DNA from: a virus
DNA: 27,084 bases
Virus record (IMG/VR): IMGVR_UViG_3300025141_000607
Span: 1-27,084 of that record
Reading direction: 5' to 3' (one strand)
Shown here: piece by piece, positions 1 through 8,496 of the stretch
How the letters are laid out: every line of letters begins with the position of its first letter
Position numbering within the stretch: the first letter of the stretch is position 1
The notes under the pieces: model-generated
Told to the model about the DNA's origin: nothing
What the model saw: the letters and a program-made list of their open reading frames with translations, nothing else
Database searches by the model: none
Translations under genes and position numbers: made by a program

Positions 1-552
1 AATGAAAACAGTTGCTCCACCAGCAGTTAAAGACTTGTTTGGACCAGTTACGCTTAATTGAGACGGGTTATTGGTATTTGCATTGGTATTAGCAGTGCCA
101 GATAAAATGTCAGTCGTAAATATTGGACTTGCATTGCCAATCCCCACTTTCTTCGCTGACGCATCAACAAACAATGCATCAGTATTGATTGTTAGATCAC
201 CACCGAACGTGGCACCTGTTGTTGTTGTTGTTCCTTCATTGCAAACTGATTGCAGATCTTGCGCGGCTGGTATCGCTGCCGCTAACTTCGCAGGCGTAAC
301 GATTGTTGTGTCATCCGTTCCCGTTGTTACTTGTGCGCTCGTTGCGATTTGAGCAATGCCCTTAACTGTCTCTGACGCATCTGGTTCAGAGCCAGGCCCT
401 GCTAATTGGACAATGTTGCCGTCTGAGTCCTGGATATAAGCAGCCGGGCTGCCCGAGTTGCAATTAAGGGCCAGCTCACCTACGGCTATATCCGCAGTGG
501 TTGGCGCATTGTTTAGAACTGTTGAATTTTTGAGCTTAATACGTGTAGCCAT
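1..552 (-). CDS. Tail fibre-like protein, N-terminal part (cut by window edge)
   Basis: An open frame runs from an ATG at 552 leftward to base 1 without a stop, giving 184 residues of an incomplete protein. It begins MATRIKLKNSTVLNNAP and continues with a GELALNC segment, then the stretch SETVKGIAQIATSAQVTTG followed by VTPAKLAAAIPA, a pattern that is very common in phage tail fibres and tail collar proteins. The rest is rich in Thr, Asn, Gly and Ala, as in trimeric beta-rich fibres. It is the most distal gene of the visible late region, next to another fibre gene, so a receptor-binding or side-fibre role is likely. No good ribosome binding site precedes the ATG. The receptor-binding end lies outside the window. 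Confidence 0.75.
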   Translation of the reverse strand, partial: MATRIKLKNSTVLNNAPTTADIAVGELALNCNSGSPAAYIQDSDGNIVQLAGPGSEPDASETVKGIAQIATSAQVTTGTDDTTIVTPAKLAAAIPAAQDLQSVCNEGTTTTTGATFGGDLTINTDALFVDASAKKVGIGNASPIFTTDILSGTANTNANTNNPSQLSVTGPNKSLTAGGATVFI

Positions 553-572
553 TGCCAATACCTGGCGGAGAA

Positions 573-591
573 CACCTCACATTCGGAGGTG
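573..591 (-). other. Short stem-loop between two fibre genes
   Basis: Six bases (573-578, CACCTC) pair with 586-591 (GAGGTG) around a seven-base loop, between the stop of the upstream fibre gene at 620 and the ATG at 552. There is no U-run after it, so it is a weak terminator candidate at best. It might instead be an RNA-processing or pausing element. Confidence 0.3.
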
Positions 592-619
592 CTCCAAGTC
601 TACTTATTCCTAAGGAGGG

Positions 620-2158
620 TTAATAAGTGCCCCCATCAAGCATGCTGACGTTATCCCATAGGGCATTGCTGCCATAAACCAAAATATCTCCTTCTACGGG
701 GTTGGCAATGCTTACATCGAGCAGGTCGCTCAAATGGTCGTAACTACTGCCGCCACCGCCGCCAATGGTGTTAATCCTTACCCAGCCTTCCGCTAGAGAA
801 ACACACAACACCCAGTCACCTGCGTCATAAGAAACGCCAGGGGTAGCTGCTATTACATTGCCAGCGACATCAACAACAACATACAAACCACCGAGAATGT
901 CAGTGGCAGCCGGGAGAGCCTGACCAATAACCAAGCCCCCCGTGGTTCCCGCCTGAGTAACACCAGTTATGGATCCGGTGCTCGCGTTAATCGTGCCGCC
1001 AAACCTCAAGTTATCAGCAGACAATCGGCCGAAACCTACCGGGGTCCAAGCGTTCCCGTTCCACATGCGCAGTTGCGCGGTTGATTCTTGAAACCACAAG
1101 CAGCCGGTAAAAAGGCTTGCATCCCCTGTGCCCGGTGATGCCTCCTGAATAAAAGAAATCGAGTAATCATCTAGTTTTTTTCTCTCCAATGCATGATCTG
1201 CAATCCTGGCAGTATCTAGAGATCCACTGGTAAGAATCTCTGCGGGGAGGCTAGGAATATCAGTTGAGATCAGCGTGGTCCCGCTTGTAACTACCCCATA
1301 GGTGTTAACCGTCACCTTCGTGAAGGTTCCAGTAGTGTCTTGATTGATGAGGCTGATTACTCCAGTTCCATCAACTGCCAAACCAGTTCCAACAGTTACC
1401 GCCCCCGCCGTCTCAACAGTTGCCAGAGGTAAATCACCCGCTGCGACAGGGCGATATGCTGTTACCAAGCCCTTGGCATTAACTGTGCAAAGCGAATATG
1501 TTGTTGTCAACGTGATGTCGTTGTCAATCTCTAGCTGCGAGCCATCCATCCGAAGGCCATCGCCTGACACTGAAACAGCACCTTTTGTGCCTCCTGCAGT
1601 CGGCAGGTCATCAGGCGCAATCACCCTGTAGCCAACTACCCCTGCGGCATTGGTTGGGCCGGCAAGGAATTGCGCCGCAACCGTCGTGTTGTCAAGCGTG
1701 GTATTTAGCACCACGTTTCCACCCGTCTGAACAGGCGTTACGTCAACCAAACCACTGCCAGCCGACAAGGTGTAAATAGAACTGCCCAGATCAGACCATG
1801 CTGAGCCCGTCCAGATATACGAATGCCCGTTTTCGTTATCTCGCCTTACTTGACCAATAAAATCCCCATCCCCCGGTGAGCCTGTCGCGACCACACCACT
1901 GCTGTTGTCAGCGAGCTTAGGGGCTGTTACCGCGCCAGCCGCTAACTCCGTGGTCGTTATCGAACCAGACGGGATTGCATCTACTGCAGTGTTAGAGATG
2001 CTGCCCGCAGGGAACATTGGCGCAATGCCCAAGGCAAGCTGGGCAGCGGTGAGACTCTTGGTCTCGCTCGCGCTTAAGTCTGCTACAGCTACAGGATCAG
2101 TCTCCTGCAGTAACGACCCTGACAAGGGTGGCAGTTGACTAATTTTTAGGTCTGCCAT
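620..2158 (-). CDS. Tail fibre / receptor-binding protein with internal repeats
   Basis: A 512-residue fibre-like protein. The N-terminus (MADLKISQLPPLSG, then DPVAVADLSASETKSLTAAQ) matches, from memory, a virion-anchoring segment recurring in cyanophage fibres. Residues about 132-310 form three degenerate modules of about 60 residues sharing a pattern of GL..DG, VN..G.VT and DLP/DIP.LP. Two further segments around residues 115-122 (YIWTGSAW) and 364-371 (RMWNGNAW) are another internal repeat. A Gly run (GGGGG) precedes the C-terminal domain. The protein ends in LDGGTY, and the collagen-like protein at 20036-21349 also ends GGTY. It is likely a trimeric adhesin at the tail tip. The start ATG lies 46 bases beyond the previous stop. 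Confidence 0.82.
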   Translation of the reverse strand: MADLKISQLPPLSGSLLQETDPVAVADLSASETKSLTAAQLALGIAPMFPAGSISNTAVDAIPSGSITTTELAAGAVTAPKLADNSSGVVATGSPGDGDFIGQVRRDNENGHSYIWTGSAWSDLGSSIYTLSAGSGLVDVTPVQTGGNVVLNTTLDNTTVAAQFLAGPTNAAGVVGYRVIAPDDLPTAGGTKGAVSVSGDGLRMDGSQLEIDNDITLTTTYSLCTVNAKGLVTAYRPVAAGDLPLATVETAGAVTVGTGLAVDGTGVISLINQDTTGTFTKVTVNTYGVVTSGTTLISTDIPSLPAEILTSGSLDTARIADHALERKKLDDYSISFIQEASPGTGDASLFTGCLWFQESTAQLRMWNGNAWTPVGFGRLSADNLRFGGTINASTGSITGVTQAGTTGGLVIGQALPAATDILGGLYVVVDVAGNVIAATPGVSYDAGDWVLCVSLAEGWVRINTIGGGGGSSYDHLSDLLDVSIANPVEGDILVYGSNALWDNVSMLDGGTY

Positions 2159-2204
2159 GCTGTGGCGAATAGTATTAAGGCCAGTCTATTCCCCCTCGTT
2201 AGGC

Positions 2205-3065
2205 TTAATCGTCCTCTAGTTCAATGCGGCCTAGATCCTCCTGCAAGAGTGGGTCAGTGTCTTCTTGGACTAAGAAACCAGGAAGGCGCCCTATTTTCAT
2301 TCGGATCTCGCCAGATGTTACAAAATCAATTCGGGTTCTGATAGGAACCCCTGGCTCAAATGCCATTGAAACATTAGTAACTATGCAAACCGGAACATCC
2401 CACCAAACAGACTCACTCACATCTGTGTATAGGTTGAACCGACCAGCAAAGCTGCTGCCTTGCTGCATACGAATAACTAACTCTGCAAAATATTGAGAAA
2501 TCTCATATTGAGATGTGCAGTCGTTAGTGCAAAGGCGCCTCTCGTATTCCCAAAAGCAATCGAGTGATCCTTGCCCGCTAATCAAACCAGAAGCGTAATT
2601 GCGCTTAAACTCATCCCCTAGACTCGTTAGGTCTACTGCCTCCCGATTGGTCGTAAACTGGTAGTTCTGTATTTTAGAGACAAACCTATAATCATCGTTT
2701 GAGGTAGCAACCAGAATTTGCTGTGTACTGGTAGGCGCCGTAAGGGTTAAAGCATCGCTCAGTTCTCCATTTATTGCTTCAGAGAATGTATCAAACAACC
2801 GAATGCCGCCCGCCTCATTAATGCTGATATAGCCAGCCCAGTCTGGGTAGTTATGACCCGCCACTAGCTGTAGAGTGCTTTTATCTTCCGTGTATATGTG
2901 TACTCGGTCGCCTGTTATTAACGCTCCAGAATCAAAATCAAATGAAAACCGCTTTAGAGAAACATTAACATCAGCAGCGTCTAAATCTGACGAAAGAGGG
3001 GCATTCAGGCTCGTCCGTTTGATCTCGACTGTTCCCGTATCACCTAAATATATCCCGCTTGTCAT
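2205..3065 (-). CDS. Distal tail protein with tail-tube-like domain
   Basis: A 286-residue protein between the fibres and the J-like hub. Its middle section (about residues 130-175) carries the pattern NYQFTTNREAVDLTSLGDEF followed by SGLISGQGSLDCFWE. This is the same layout as the 149-residue neighbour and the main tail tube protein (beta strand, D.TSLG, then G.GS..CFW). That suggests a tail-tube-fold domain adapted to the tip. Four Cys occur, two of them in RRLCTNDC. The C-terminus is acidic. The start overlaps the previous gene by four bases (ATGA, 3062-3065), so translation is probably coupled. A baseplate or distal-tail role is inferred from position and motif only. Confidence 0.65.
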   Translation of the reverse strand: MTSGIYLGDTGTVEIKRTSLNAPLSSDLDAADVNVSLKRFSFDFDSGALITGDRVHIYTEDKSTLQLVAGHNYPDWAGYISINEAGGIRLFDTFSEAINGELSDALTLTAPTSTQQILVATSNDDYRFVSKIQNYQFTTNREAVDLTSLGDEFKRNYASGLISGQGSLDCFWEYERRLCTNDCTSQYEISQYFAELVIRMQQGSSFAGRFNLYTDVSESVWWDVPVCIVTNVSMAFEPGVPIRTRIDFVTSGEIRMKIGRLPGFLVQEDTDPLLQEDLGRIELEDD

Positions 3066-3511
3066 AACACCACCCCGGTTGGTGCTCCGTTAAAGCTAAA
3101 CCCTATGTTTGCTGCAGTAACTTCACTCTGAGACATTGACATAGACGCCTGAGTAATAAGTACCTCACCTTCCACATACCTACCGCCAATACTGCCATCA
3201 GCAATCTTTAATCGAAGAGTGATGGGAACAGTATGAGGTGCAACACCAGGCGTGTCTCCTACCAACCTCTCGTGAATGATGTTGGTTAACAGGGTCGATG
3301 CACTACCACCCGAACCAGGCAGCGTCTGGTGATAAAAGACAGAACAAGTTCCACTAGTGGACCTAAGCCCGGGAACCAGAGTTGAATCCGTATCTCCTAA
3401 CGAGGTGGTATCGAGACTCGCAACAGTCGTGCTGAATGCCCAACTCCTTACTTGACCCGCAATCTGTCCATTTATTAGTAACTGTCCATTAGGTCCCGAG
3501 TAGTAAGCCAT
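3062..3511 (-). CDS. Tail-tube-fold protein (second copy), distal tail
   Basis: A 149-residue compact beta-rich protein. It contains NGQIAGQVRSWAFSTTVASL followed directly by DTTSLGD and then STSGTCSVFYH, and ends in strands GEVLITQASMSMSQ and NIGFSFNG. This is the arrangement of lambda gpV/XkdM-type tail tube proteins. The gene is far from the principal tube gene at 11484-12263 and lies beyond the J-like hub, so it probably forms a short ring or extension at the tip. Its start shares bases with the stop of the 128-residue neighbour (TGATG at 3511), which implies coupled translation. The fold assignment is motif-based inference. Confidence 0.65.
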   Translation of the reverse strand: MAYYSGPNGQLLINGQIAGQVRSWAFSTTVASLDTTSLGDTDSTLVPGLRSTSGTCSVFYHQTLPGSGGSASTLLTNIIHERLVGDTPGVAPHTVPITLRLKIADGSIGGRYVEGEVLITQASMSMSQSEVTAANIGFSFNGAPTGVVL

Positions 3512-3897
3512 CAGATCGAAACCGCAACAAGATCGACCGTCACAGAAGAACGGCCAGGATAAATAGATTCTAGCCGCGGTTCATCGGCATATCTCCAAGA
3601 CGTGCCAGCCGGAGCATTAAGCGCATCTGCCGCTCCAGTCCATCCAGCTCTTAGTGCATTGCCACCCACTGAAAATTGAATAAACGTGCCCTTCATCTCG
3701 TCGTAATGATCCAGAAATAGTTGGGCTGTGGTGTCGGTCAGGTTGTTGTAAACCAACTGTAAAGACGCCCCTATTCTTTTATTGCCGTAGAGGATCCGCA
3801 CCTCAGCGCCGTCCTGAGCGTTATACGCCTTGGATGGATAGTTTCCAGAAGAGTAAGAGCGTCCACTAGGCGAAATATCACTTGGGAAAGCCATCAA
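3511..3897 (-). CDS. Conserved tail-tip protein (unknown exact role)
   Basis: A 128-residue protein beginning MMAFPSDISPSGRSY; the second Met (3894) is an equally good start. It has the segments DGAEVRILYGNKRIGASLQL and TTAQLFLDHYDEMKGTFIQF. From memory this looks like a family found next to the tail tip genes of cyanophage-like siphoviruses, but I cannot give a biochemical function. The pattern of strands and the DHYDEMKG helix resemble small tail-completion or tip-ring proteins. It overlaps the end of the J-like gene by four bases and is followed immediately by the tail-tube-like gene, so the three are co-translated. Confidence 0.6.
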   Translation of the reverse strand: MMAFPSDISPSGRSYSSGNYPSKAYNAQDGAEVRILYGNKRIGASLQLVYNNLTDTTAQLFLDHYDEMKGTFIQFSVGGNALRAGWTGAADALNAPAGTSWRYADEPRLESIYPGRSSVTVDLVAVSI

Positions 3898-6800
3898 TCA
3901 ACCTCCTTAAAACGACTGCGGTCGAGAACATCTGCCACAATCGTAGAGGCACCCGCAGCGTCAACAGGGAAGTGAGAAGCTGTTATATCGACAAGACCTT
4001 CCTCGGTTAGCGAAATTTCCTCCACTAAATAGACGCCATGTCGTGGGGTTGTTGGGTTTGCCGCTTTGGGCACGTTGAACAAAGCCCCAACCAGATCAGG
4101 ATCAGCAACTTGCCCATCAGCTATCTCAATGGTTTCCTCAGTTACCTCTGTTGAGCCTTGTCTGTAGACATAGGCAAAATGTGAGCCATCAGGAGGGGGA
4201 GACGCCGACAAGATCGAACCATCAGCTTTAACGACCCCATTAGCCAGCGCCGTATAAGGAGAGGCCGCGCTATCGAAGCGGATGTAATCCCCCGGCGATA
4301 GGGACAAACCAGCAGGCAATGTCTGGAATGAGATTGTGTGATCAACACGGCGACGCATACTCAGCAAGTACCGAGCCGCAACCATTGCGTGACTACGCCT
4401 AGTGCAAAACGCGCTCATGTCGTAATCCTCCTGATTGATTGAACCTGCTTGCGGTTCGTCCCACTCAACTAACACTGTTTCTGTCTCTACCAGAGCATTC
4501 CTCTTGCAACGCCTGTATTTCATTACGGCTCTAAACTTGCGCCTATCACCTTGAGGTAGATACTCAAGATCAAACGATCCTTCAATTATGTTTGAGTCAT
4601 TAAAGTATTGAGCAATAGGAACAGGCCCGGTAATAAGTTGACCGGCTGAATCAACAGGTAACCCAGGAACTAAAGCAAACTTGCCATTAGCAACAACAAA
4701 GTTTGTAAGGAATAAAGGAGCAATAGACGTAAGGTAATCACGGATGTTTACCCGATCCGAAATGGCGCCGTCGTAACGCATCCAGTAGTTTCGCTGAAAT
4801 CTCGCTGTTGCACTCAGCTTCTTTTTGTCTATAAGCTTTGAACCAATTTCGCCGCCCAGTCCTGCTCCTGTCTCTGTTAATAGGTAGTTAACAACATCAG
4901 CAAAATTATTTGACGGTCCAACATCGTTCTCAACTAATCGCTTTACATCCATTCCATTGGGCAACCAAACTTGAACTTGGTTAAACGTGCTCACCTGATT
5001 AAGTGAGCGCAGCTTGATTCCCAGCATCGTTAACTCTGGATAGGTAGCCGGGGAAGCATTGGCTTGGCTTTCGTTTATATAAACGATCTGATGCTCTGGC
5101 GCAGACTCGCAGGATTTACGCAACTCTGAATAAGCACTGCGCTCTTTCGCTTGTGCGTTCCACTCGAATGTGCGTGTACCGGCTGCGTCTTCAGTTATTT
5201 GTTGACATGAAACGCCAGTAATCTCAAAAGCTTGATCTGTGAAGGTAACTCCAAAATGGGCGCCATAGCCAGTGCTAGAAGGTGGAGGAGTGCCTGTGGA
5301 GTTCGGCCCTATAAATTTATGCACCTTCTGCCCTTCCCTCACCCCACCAGTGGAAGATTTAACCCAGATATTATCTATTCTCCATAGTTTTCTCGTCCCG
5401 TTGCGTGGCTTCCAGGATTCATCCATCAGAATACATGTGCCCGTAATTCCCATCGTTATTCGCACGCTAGAGTCAACGTCTATGTTGAATTGACGAGTAC
5501 GAACATCACCATTCCTGGCATGTTGAGAGGCTGGCATTCCAGTTCCCCAAAGATTACCTAAAATGCATTCCCAAAATGCTTGCTCCCTGCCACCATTCCT
5601 GCTTGAATCTACCGAGTGATTGCCCGTATGGATAAGCCCAGTAGCCGAACAATCTAGCCTAGTTATCATCCTTTCCTGGCCGCCGGCCTGCATCCAAGGC
5701 GCTACAAGTAAATCCTCTACAGGGAGAAGAGCAGCCCCAAATTCCAGCCGAAAGGTGCCATAATAGCTTGTATTCATTGTCACCGAACGCAGCGGCGCAG
5801 TCGGGTCTAGCACATAAGTAGTGAGAGGGTTTGTGTTCTTCGTGTCGATTACATCTCTGCTATCTTTCGGAATCAACCTGTACTCATAAGCCTCTAGTTG
5901 AGGATGCTGAATGCGGATATAGTTATAGGCATCAACAGGGCTATTGCCCCTTACACAGAACACCACGTTCCACAAGATCTCGAAGCCATCTACCGTGGTT
6001 CCTTGCACGCCGGGTGATGTGTCAGTTCCCTGTGAGTCGACACCAACTGGACTGTTGGGGTTACGGACTGCAAGAACAAAGAAGCTGCTACGCGGAAGAT
6101 ATAAGTTCATTGCCCCCGCATTAACCTGTATGCGGTGCCAGTCGTCGTGCTCTAGCCGAGACGGGTCGGGGATATTACTGAAGTTGCACAAGCCGTTTGC
6201 CTGTTGCCATACCTGGGATTTAATCCCCAGTTCTGTCACCTCAGTGGGTCGCGTGTTCTTGACTTGAGCAATATCTACTTTGCATAAATTGAACCAATTT
6301 GATCCCCTGTACTTTGTCAAATCAGGCTCAACGTCTCCTCCCTCCCACAGAATGAAGCTGTTGAGATTGTTCGTTCCTATTACACCAATAGTTCTGTTAT
6401 TCCCAATAAAATCAATGCAAGTCAATTGATAGTTAAAATCCTTCCCAGGTTGCCAAACGTCGGCAGGGCGTGACGTTACCCTGAAGATGGAACGATAAAT
6501 CATAAATATTTCTCCCCATCGCAAAAGAGAATCCGCTCGTTCTCTAATGCTGTTGCAGGTATCTTCTAAATCGTCAGCATTAACGCCTGACTCTGCATCA
6601 AAGTCCCCTTGTCCTATGAAGCTTCCACCGTTTATCTGATAAGTGATCGTGTCGCCCAAGTTAACTTCTAATTCGGTTGGCTCGGTGTAGCCAACCCCGT
6701 TAACGCTCACTACTCCACATTTAGGGCTATAAGCTCGCCCGGTTCCGTTCATTCCCTTATTTATCGCGTCGGCATTCCTTCCCGCAATCTTCCGCCTTTC

Positions 6801-7727
6801 ATTTTGCAGTCTCCTGTCTGGGTCGCCGTTATTGTCATTTCCCCGAGGGATTGAAACAACCCTCCAATTAACAGACCAGCGGCCACCATTAGGAAGGGGC
6901 TGATACACACCAAATGAACGAGTATTTGCTGGGGTTAGTGCCATCGAGAACCCCGCCTCGTTAAATCCGGCAAAGGTTGCACAGTTAAATATTCCTGCCG
7001 GCCAATCTCCTTGCTGCATCTGCCCATATAAAACATCAGCTAATCTCATGATGTTTTTGCCGTTCTGGCTGCTCCATGCCACGGCATAGTTGGCGGAATA
7101 AATGTTATCGATGGGCTGGCCACCAATAAAGATTCCCGGCAACTCAGGAGGAGTACTTACTTTGCTATTGCCTATCACCATCTGAGCCCGGATTGATTGA
7201 TAACTCCCGTTGCTTGTCATCCGAGACCACACCAATAGAGGTTCTGCTAAGAGCCCGCCGCTTGGCATTATCTGGCCTTCTACATCACTGTCTGGATCGT
7301 TTTCTTCATACCGTCCGAAGAGCAACGGGATACGGCTGCCCATCGTGGCGAGCTGTGGCGCTCCATCAAAACCAATGCTCTGATTAAACCGAGTGCGGCC
7401 TTTTTGATCTCCTAAGTTTCGTTGGGTGATCCCGTCATCGTTGTCTAGTGATGGTGGCTTTGGAGCCAACAACATTGAGATCCCGGTAAGAACAGCGCCA
7501 ATCGCCAGGTTGATCAGAATTGGCGTAAGAACCGGATCACAGCGAATGTCTGGGATGTGGTCATATTCAGCCGCACGCCGCCGGCCTTTGACTGCTATCT
7601 CTTCGGCAAACTTTCTATATTCCTGCTCCGAAATACCGAGTATCTCGATGAGGTGTCTTTCGTATGGGAGTAAAGGTTGCTCATAAGTGAAAGGGGCAAC
7701 CAATGCACTGCCTGCCGTGCTTTGCAT
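3894..7727 (-). CDS. Tail tip / central hub protein, J-like
   Basis: The largest gene of the window, about 1277 residues from the ATG at 7727. Near the N-terminus is a helical segment around LIEILGISEQEYRKFAEEI, then a hydrophobic stretch (VLTPILINLAIGAVL) followed by APKPP, as in proteins joining the tape measure to the tip. The second half contains GIKLRSLNQVSTFNQVQVWL followed by PNGMDVKRLVEND, then ANGKFALVPGLP and LSLSPGDYIRF. These match phage lambda tip attachment protein J (host-specificity) families. It would close the tube and trigger DNA release. The start is uncertain: the frame is open to a TTG at 7781, with ATGs at 7751 and 7727 and no convincing Shine-Dalgarno. Any of these overlaps the NlpC-like gene by over 130 bases, longer than the 4-base overlaps elsewhere. 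Confidence 0.85.
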   Translation of the reverse strand: MQSTAGSALVAPFTYEQPLLPYERHLIEILGISEQEYRKFAEEIAVKGRRRAAEYDHIPDIRCDPVLTPILINLAIGAVLTGISMLLAPKPPSLDNDDGITQRNLGDQKGRTRFNQSIGFDGAPQLATMGSRIPLLFGRYEENDPDSDVEGQIMPSGGLLAEPLLVWSRMTSNGSYQSIRAQMVIGNSKVSTPPELPGIFIGGQPIDNIYSANYAVAWSSQNGKNIMRLADVLYGQMQQGDWPAGIFNCATFAGFNEAGFSMALTPANTRSFGVYQPLPNGGRWSVNWRVVSIPRGNDNNGDPDRRLQNERRKIAGRNADAINKGMNGTGRAYSPKCGVVSVNGVGYTEPTELEVNLGDTITYQINGGSFIGQGDFDAESGVNADDLEDTCNSIRERADSLLRWGEIFMIYRSIFRVTSRPADVWQPGKDFNYQLTCIDFIGNNRTIGVIGTNNLNSFILWEGGDVEPDLTKYRGSNWFNLCKVDIAQVKNTRPTEVTELGIKSQVWQQANGLCNFSNIPDPSRLEHDDWHRIQVNAGAMNLYLPRSSFFVLAVRNPNSPVGVDSQGTDTSPGVQGTTVDGFEILWNVVFCVRGNSPVDAYNYIRIQHPQLEAYEYRLIPKDSRDVIDTKNTNPLTTYVLDPTAPLRSVTMNTSYYGTFRLEFGAALLPVEDLLVAPWMQAGGQERMITRLDCSATGLIHTGNHSVDSSRNGGREQAFWECILGNLWGTGMPASQHARNGDVRTRQFNIDVDSSVRITMGITGTCILMDESWKPRNGTRKLWRIDNIWVKSSTGGVREGQKVHKFIGPNSTGTPPPSSTGYGAHFGVTFTDQAFEITGVSCQQITEDAAGTRTFEWNAQAKERSAYSELRKSCESAPEHQIVYINESQANASPATYPELTMLGIKLRSLNQVSTFNQVQVWLPNGMDVKRLVENDVGPSNNFADVVNYLLTETGAGLGGEIGSKLIDKKKLSATARFQRNYWMRYDGAISDRVNIRDYLTSIAPLFLTNFVVANGKFALVPGLPVDSAGQLITGPVPIAQYFNDSNIIEGSFDLEYLPQGDRRKFRAVMKYRRCKRNALVETETVLVEWDEPQAGSINQEDYDMSAFCTRRSHAMVAARYLLSMRRRVDHTISFQTLPAGLSLSPGDYIRFDSAASPYTALANGVVKADGSILSASPPPDGSHFAYVYRQGSTEVTEETIEIADGQVADPDLVGALFNVPKAANPTTPRHGVYLVEEISLTEEGLVDITASHFPVDAAGASTIVADVLDRSRFKEVD

Positions 7728-7993
7728 ATCAGAAGGGCCCCGTCTTTCCATACAACAGAGAACCCGACCGGATCGGGGCAAACAATTACATCCCCATCGT
7801 AAGCAGGCGTACTAATACGCCTTCCCCAACGGATTAAATCCCTTCCCCATTTTCGCGGGGGCATTTCATACCAGCCGCGGTTTAGTTCTGGGGCGTCTAT
7901 TCCCATACGATCCAGGGCAGTCAAAACAAGATGAATGCAATCTGTTTCGCCGTAGACGTAAGGCGTACCGATTAGATCCGCCAAGTCCACCAT
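7595..7993 (-). CDS. NlpC/P60-like tail protein (possibly degenerate)
   Basis: A 132-residue protein starting MVDLADLIGTPYVYGETDC. This matches the N-terminal part of NlpC/P60 cysteine peptidases, which sit between gpL-like and J-like proteins in siphovirus tails and cut peptidoglycan at entry. Cys19 in ETDC is the expected nucleophile. The following DGDVIVC and FSVVWKDGALLI strands fit the fold, but the usual catalytic His at the start of the second strand is absent (Ser79 there). The only other His residues are 21, 97 and 110. The enzyme may use another residue or be structural only. The C-terminal 45 residues lie in the region overlapped by the J-like gene. Its start meets the stop of the gpL-like gene at 7993. 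Confidence 0.7.
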   Translation of the reverse strand: MVDLADLIGTPYVYGETDCIHLVLTALDRMGIDAPELNRGWYEMPPRKWGRDLIRWGRRISTPAYDGDVIVCPDPVGFSVVWKDGALLICKARQAVHWLPLSLMSNLYSHTKDTSSRYSVFRSRNIESLPKR

Positions 7994-8496
7994 CAGCGCA
8001 ATTGAATGTTTCCAGTAGTTGGCAAGCCTCCAACCAGGGCACGATGGAGCGTTCGGGTTGGTACGTCTCCGGTGACTGCATCCAAAACGCTGGATAATTC
8101 CACTGTCAACTGGGTGTCGTTCCAGCCGCCGGCAGTGCTAGACCCCGTGTACGTCAGAAGCGTTGTTGTAACTGCTCGTGTATCTGGATTCAAGATGTTG
8201 ACATCTACCTCTCCGACGTAAGGCAGGCGCCCGTAATTACTTGCAGTGTCGACCCCTCCTCTTAAAGCCTCGTCTAAATAACCACGAGAAAGAGCGGTGT
8301 TGGGAAAGACCAGTGTTGCCGGCGAAAGATCCCCCTGCCGGCTTGTACTCATGCCACTAAACCCGAACGGGACAAACGAATAATCAACCCCCTGATGGGT
8401 GACGTTTTCACTTAGATAGAAGTTCTGGAAAGCGTGAGCCAATCCCCCGGCGTCGTTGTAAAACCGTAAATAATGGCCAATGCTTAGGGTTGTCAT
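7993..8496 (-). CDS. gpL-like minor tail protein
   Basis: A 167-residue protein directly after the tape measure gene, overlapping it by four bases (ATGA, 8493-8496). It contains GFSGMSTSRQGDLSPATLVF and ends VPTRTLHRALVGGLP followed by TTGNIQLR. The order tape measure, this protein, NlpC-like, J-like matches the lambda H-(M)-L-K-J arrangement. The length and beta-rich pattern fit small distal tail proteins (gpL or DUF1833-like families). It probably sits in the ring below the tube. The exact family was not verified. Confidence 0.65.
   Translation of the reverse strand: MTTLSIGHYLRFYNDAGGLAHAFQNFYLSENVTHQGVDYSFVPFGFSGMSTSRQGDLSPATLVFPNTALSRGYLDEALRGGVDTASNYGRLPYVGEVDVNILNPDTRAVTTTLLTYTGSSTAGGWNDTQLTVELSSVLDAVTGDVPTRTLHRALVGGLPTTGNIQLR

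Noticed and set aside
71-352. Plus-strand open frame of 93 codons
   Set aside because: Antisense to the clear fibre frame at 1-552; Val-rich shadow composition.
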